Part shown: positions 5,241 through 6,383 of the stretch, piece by piece
How the letters are laid out: the number at the start of each line of letters is the position of its first letter
How positions within the stretch are numbered: the first letter of the stretch is position 1
Origin: RUG11247 sp050945995
GTDB taxonomy: Bacteria > Bacillota > Clostridia > Christensenellales > Aristaeellaceae
Length of the DNA: 6,383 nt
Assembly: GCA_050945995.1 (NCBI GenBank)
Contig: JBMNUA010000144.1
Span: forward strand, 1-6,383
Reading direction: 5' to 3'
Notes under the pieces: generated by a model
The model's database searches: none
The model's input: only the letters and a program-made list of their open reading frames with translations
Told to the model about the DNA's origin: nothing
Program-made: the position numbers and the translations under genes

Positions 5241-6023
5241 GTGAGAAAATATGCCATGACCTTTCGCATCGCGCTTCAAAACGCGCTGTTGTACCGCGGC
5301 AACCTCGCCGCCGGGTTTATTACATACGCCATGTTCATCTTCGTGTTTCTGTATCTCTGGACGGCGATCTACGAGGGCGGCGGGGTGGAAGAGCTGACGC
5401 TCACGCAGGTGGTGTGGTATCTGTGCGTAACGGAGATCATCTCCTTCGGCGCGAACACCCGCGTGTACGCGACCGTCGCCGAGGACGTGAAATCCGGCGC
5501 GATCGCCTATCAGCTGCTGCGCCCCTATGGCTACATCGGCTACCAGTTCGCCTCGGCGATGGGGCTGGCTGTGGTCAACATCCTGCTGTTCGGCGCGGTG
5601 GGCATCCTCCTCGGCTCTTTATTTGTCGGACCGATCCCCAGCTACGCGCTCTGGACGCTGCTTCCCGCAATGCTTTCGTTGCTGCTCGGCGTGTCGCTAT
5701 ATTTCTTCGTGCAGCTGCTCATCGGGCTCTCCGCGTTCTTCATCGAAGACCCCTACGGCATCAACCTTTTGTTTGGCAAGTTCGTGCTCATGTTCGGAAC
5801 GTTCATACCGATCGAGTTTCTGCCCGATTGGCTCACCGCGATCGCGCGCAAAATGCCATTTTCGTATGTCAGTTGGGCGCCCGCGCGGCTGTTTGTGGGC
5901 TATTCGCGCGAACTGTTTTTTCAGGCGGTGCCCATGCAGCTGATGTACCTTTCCCTCTTCATGGCGCTGTGTGCGCTCTGCCTCGCGGCGGGCAGGCGTC
6001 GCGTGCAGGCGAACGGAGGTTGA
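5241..6023 (+). CDS. ABC-2 type exporter permease 1 (COG4587-like)
   Basis: This is a membrane subunit of the exporter. The 260-aa product starts MRKYAMTFRIALQNALLYRGN, an amphipathic cytoplasmic segment, and then shows about six hydrophobic spans near 22-44, 53-72, 103-128, 137-166, 173-195 and 231-250. It ends in a positively charged tail (GRRRVQANGG), consistent with a cytoplasmic C-terminus. The loop VKSGAIAYQLLRPYGY (83-98), between the second and third spans, is the conserved cytoplasmic segment of these permeases and probably contacts the ATPase. The GTG start is one base after the ATPase stop. The next permease starts two bases after the TGA at 6021-6023, so the three genes form a tight operon. 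Length is normal for the family (about 260 aa). The family assignment is by recognition of pattern, and the substrate is unknown. Confidence 0.9.
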   Translation: MRKYAMTFRIALQNALLYRGNLAAGFITYAMFIFVFLYLWTAIYEGGGVEELTLTQVVWYLCVTEIISFGANTRVYATVAEDVKSGAIAYQLLRPYGYIGYQFASAMGLAVVNILLFGAVGILLGSLFVGPIPSYALWTLLPAMLSLLLGVSLYFFVQLLIGLSAFFIEDPYGINLLFGKFVLMFGTFIPIEFLPDWLTAIARKMPFSYVSWAPARLFVGYSRELFFQAVPMQLMYLSLFMALCALCLAAGRRRVQANGG

Positions 6024-6025
6024 AT

Positions 6026-6383
6026 ATGAAACAAAAACTCAGGCTTGCTATGTTATATCTGCGCTTCAACCTCTCCGCTGCGCTCGAATACCGCGCGAGC
6101 TTTCTCTCCTCGGCGGTTGGCATGTTCATCTCCAACGCGACGTTCATCTTCTTCTGGTGGGTGGCGTTTGAGCAGGCGGGCGAGATCGGCGGCTACGATT
6201 TTCGGGATGTAATGTTCATCTGGGCATGCGCCGCGACGGGCGCAGGGATGATGCACGCGGTGTTCGGCAACCTCTCGCACATCAACGAAACCGTAATGAC
6301 GGGCGCGCTCGACACCTACCTGCTCCAGCCGCGCAACACGCTGCTCAATCTTTTGATGTCGCGCACCGATTTTACCGCCTATG
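6026..6383 (+). CDS. ABC-2 type exporter permease 2 (COG3694-like), C-terminus cut by the window edge
   Basis: The second membrane subunit, open to the window edge with 119 complete codons read. ATG 6026 follows GGAGG (6015-6019) by 6 bases. The product begins MKQKLRLAMLYLRFNLSAALEYRASF, then a hydrophobic span near 27-49 rich in aromatics (FIFFWW) and a second near 61-80. The motif VMTGALDTYLLQPRNTLLNLL (90-110) matches SGAIAYQLLRP of permease 1, so the two are related and probably form a heterodimer. By family length (about 260 aa) a little over half is missing, including the later membrane spans. Confidence 0.88.
   Translation, partial: MKQKLRLAMLYLRFNLSAALEYRASFLSSAVGMFISNATFIFFWWVAFEQAGEIGGYDFRDVMFIWACAATGAGMMHAVFGNLSHINETVMTGALDTYLLQPRNTLLNLLMSRTDFTAY

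Overview
The window looks like chromosomal DNA from a GC-rich, low-copy-repeat Firmicute, most likely a gut-type Clostridia lineage (for example Christensenellales or Oscillospirales). This is inferred from near-perfect AAGGAGG-type Shine-Dalgarno sequences before most genes, Clostridium-style -35/-10 promoters, the class II (Firmicutes-type) galactose-1-phosphate uridylyltransferase, and the closely packed directons. No mobile element, CRISPR array, tRNA or rRNA is visible.

Left part (1-2490), minus strand: a galactokinase gene (galK) is followed, after a 22-base gap that carries a Shine-Dalgarno, by a metal-dependent amidohydrolase that runs off the left edge of the window. The two read as an operon transcribed leftwards. 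galK is divergent from galT, and the 140-base space between them holds two back-to-back promoter candidates. The galT promoter is close to consensus (TTGACA, 17 bases, GATAAT).

Middle (2491-4011), plus strand: class II galT, complete. GalK and GalT together perform the first two steps of the Leloir pathway (galactose to galactose-1-phosphate to glucose-1-phosphate plus UDP-galactose). No galE is in view.

Right part (4012-6383), plus strand: a 247-base leader region precedes a three-gene ABC-2 type exporter operon (ATPase, permease 1, permease 2; the last is cut by the right edge). The leader contains, in order, a promoter candidate, a perfect Shine-Dalgarno, an 18-codon open reading frame (MKHCLWQMHLVIIAARLA), two overlapping and mutually exclusive hairpins beginning at its stop codon, and a strong 11-bp intrinsic terminator ending 28 bases before the ATPase start. 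This layout is what is expected of translation-dependent transcription attenuation. It is the most interesting part of the window, because the leader peptide is too short for ordinary gene finding. The exporter's substrate is not readable from the sequence; drug or peptide export induced by ribosome stalling is a reasonable hypothesis only.
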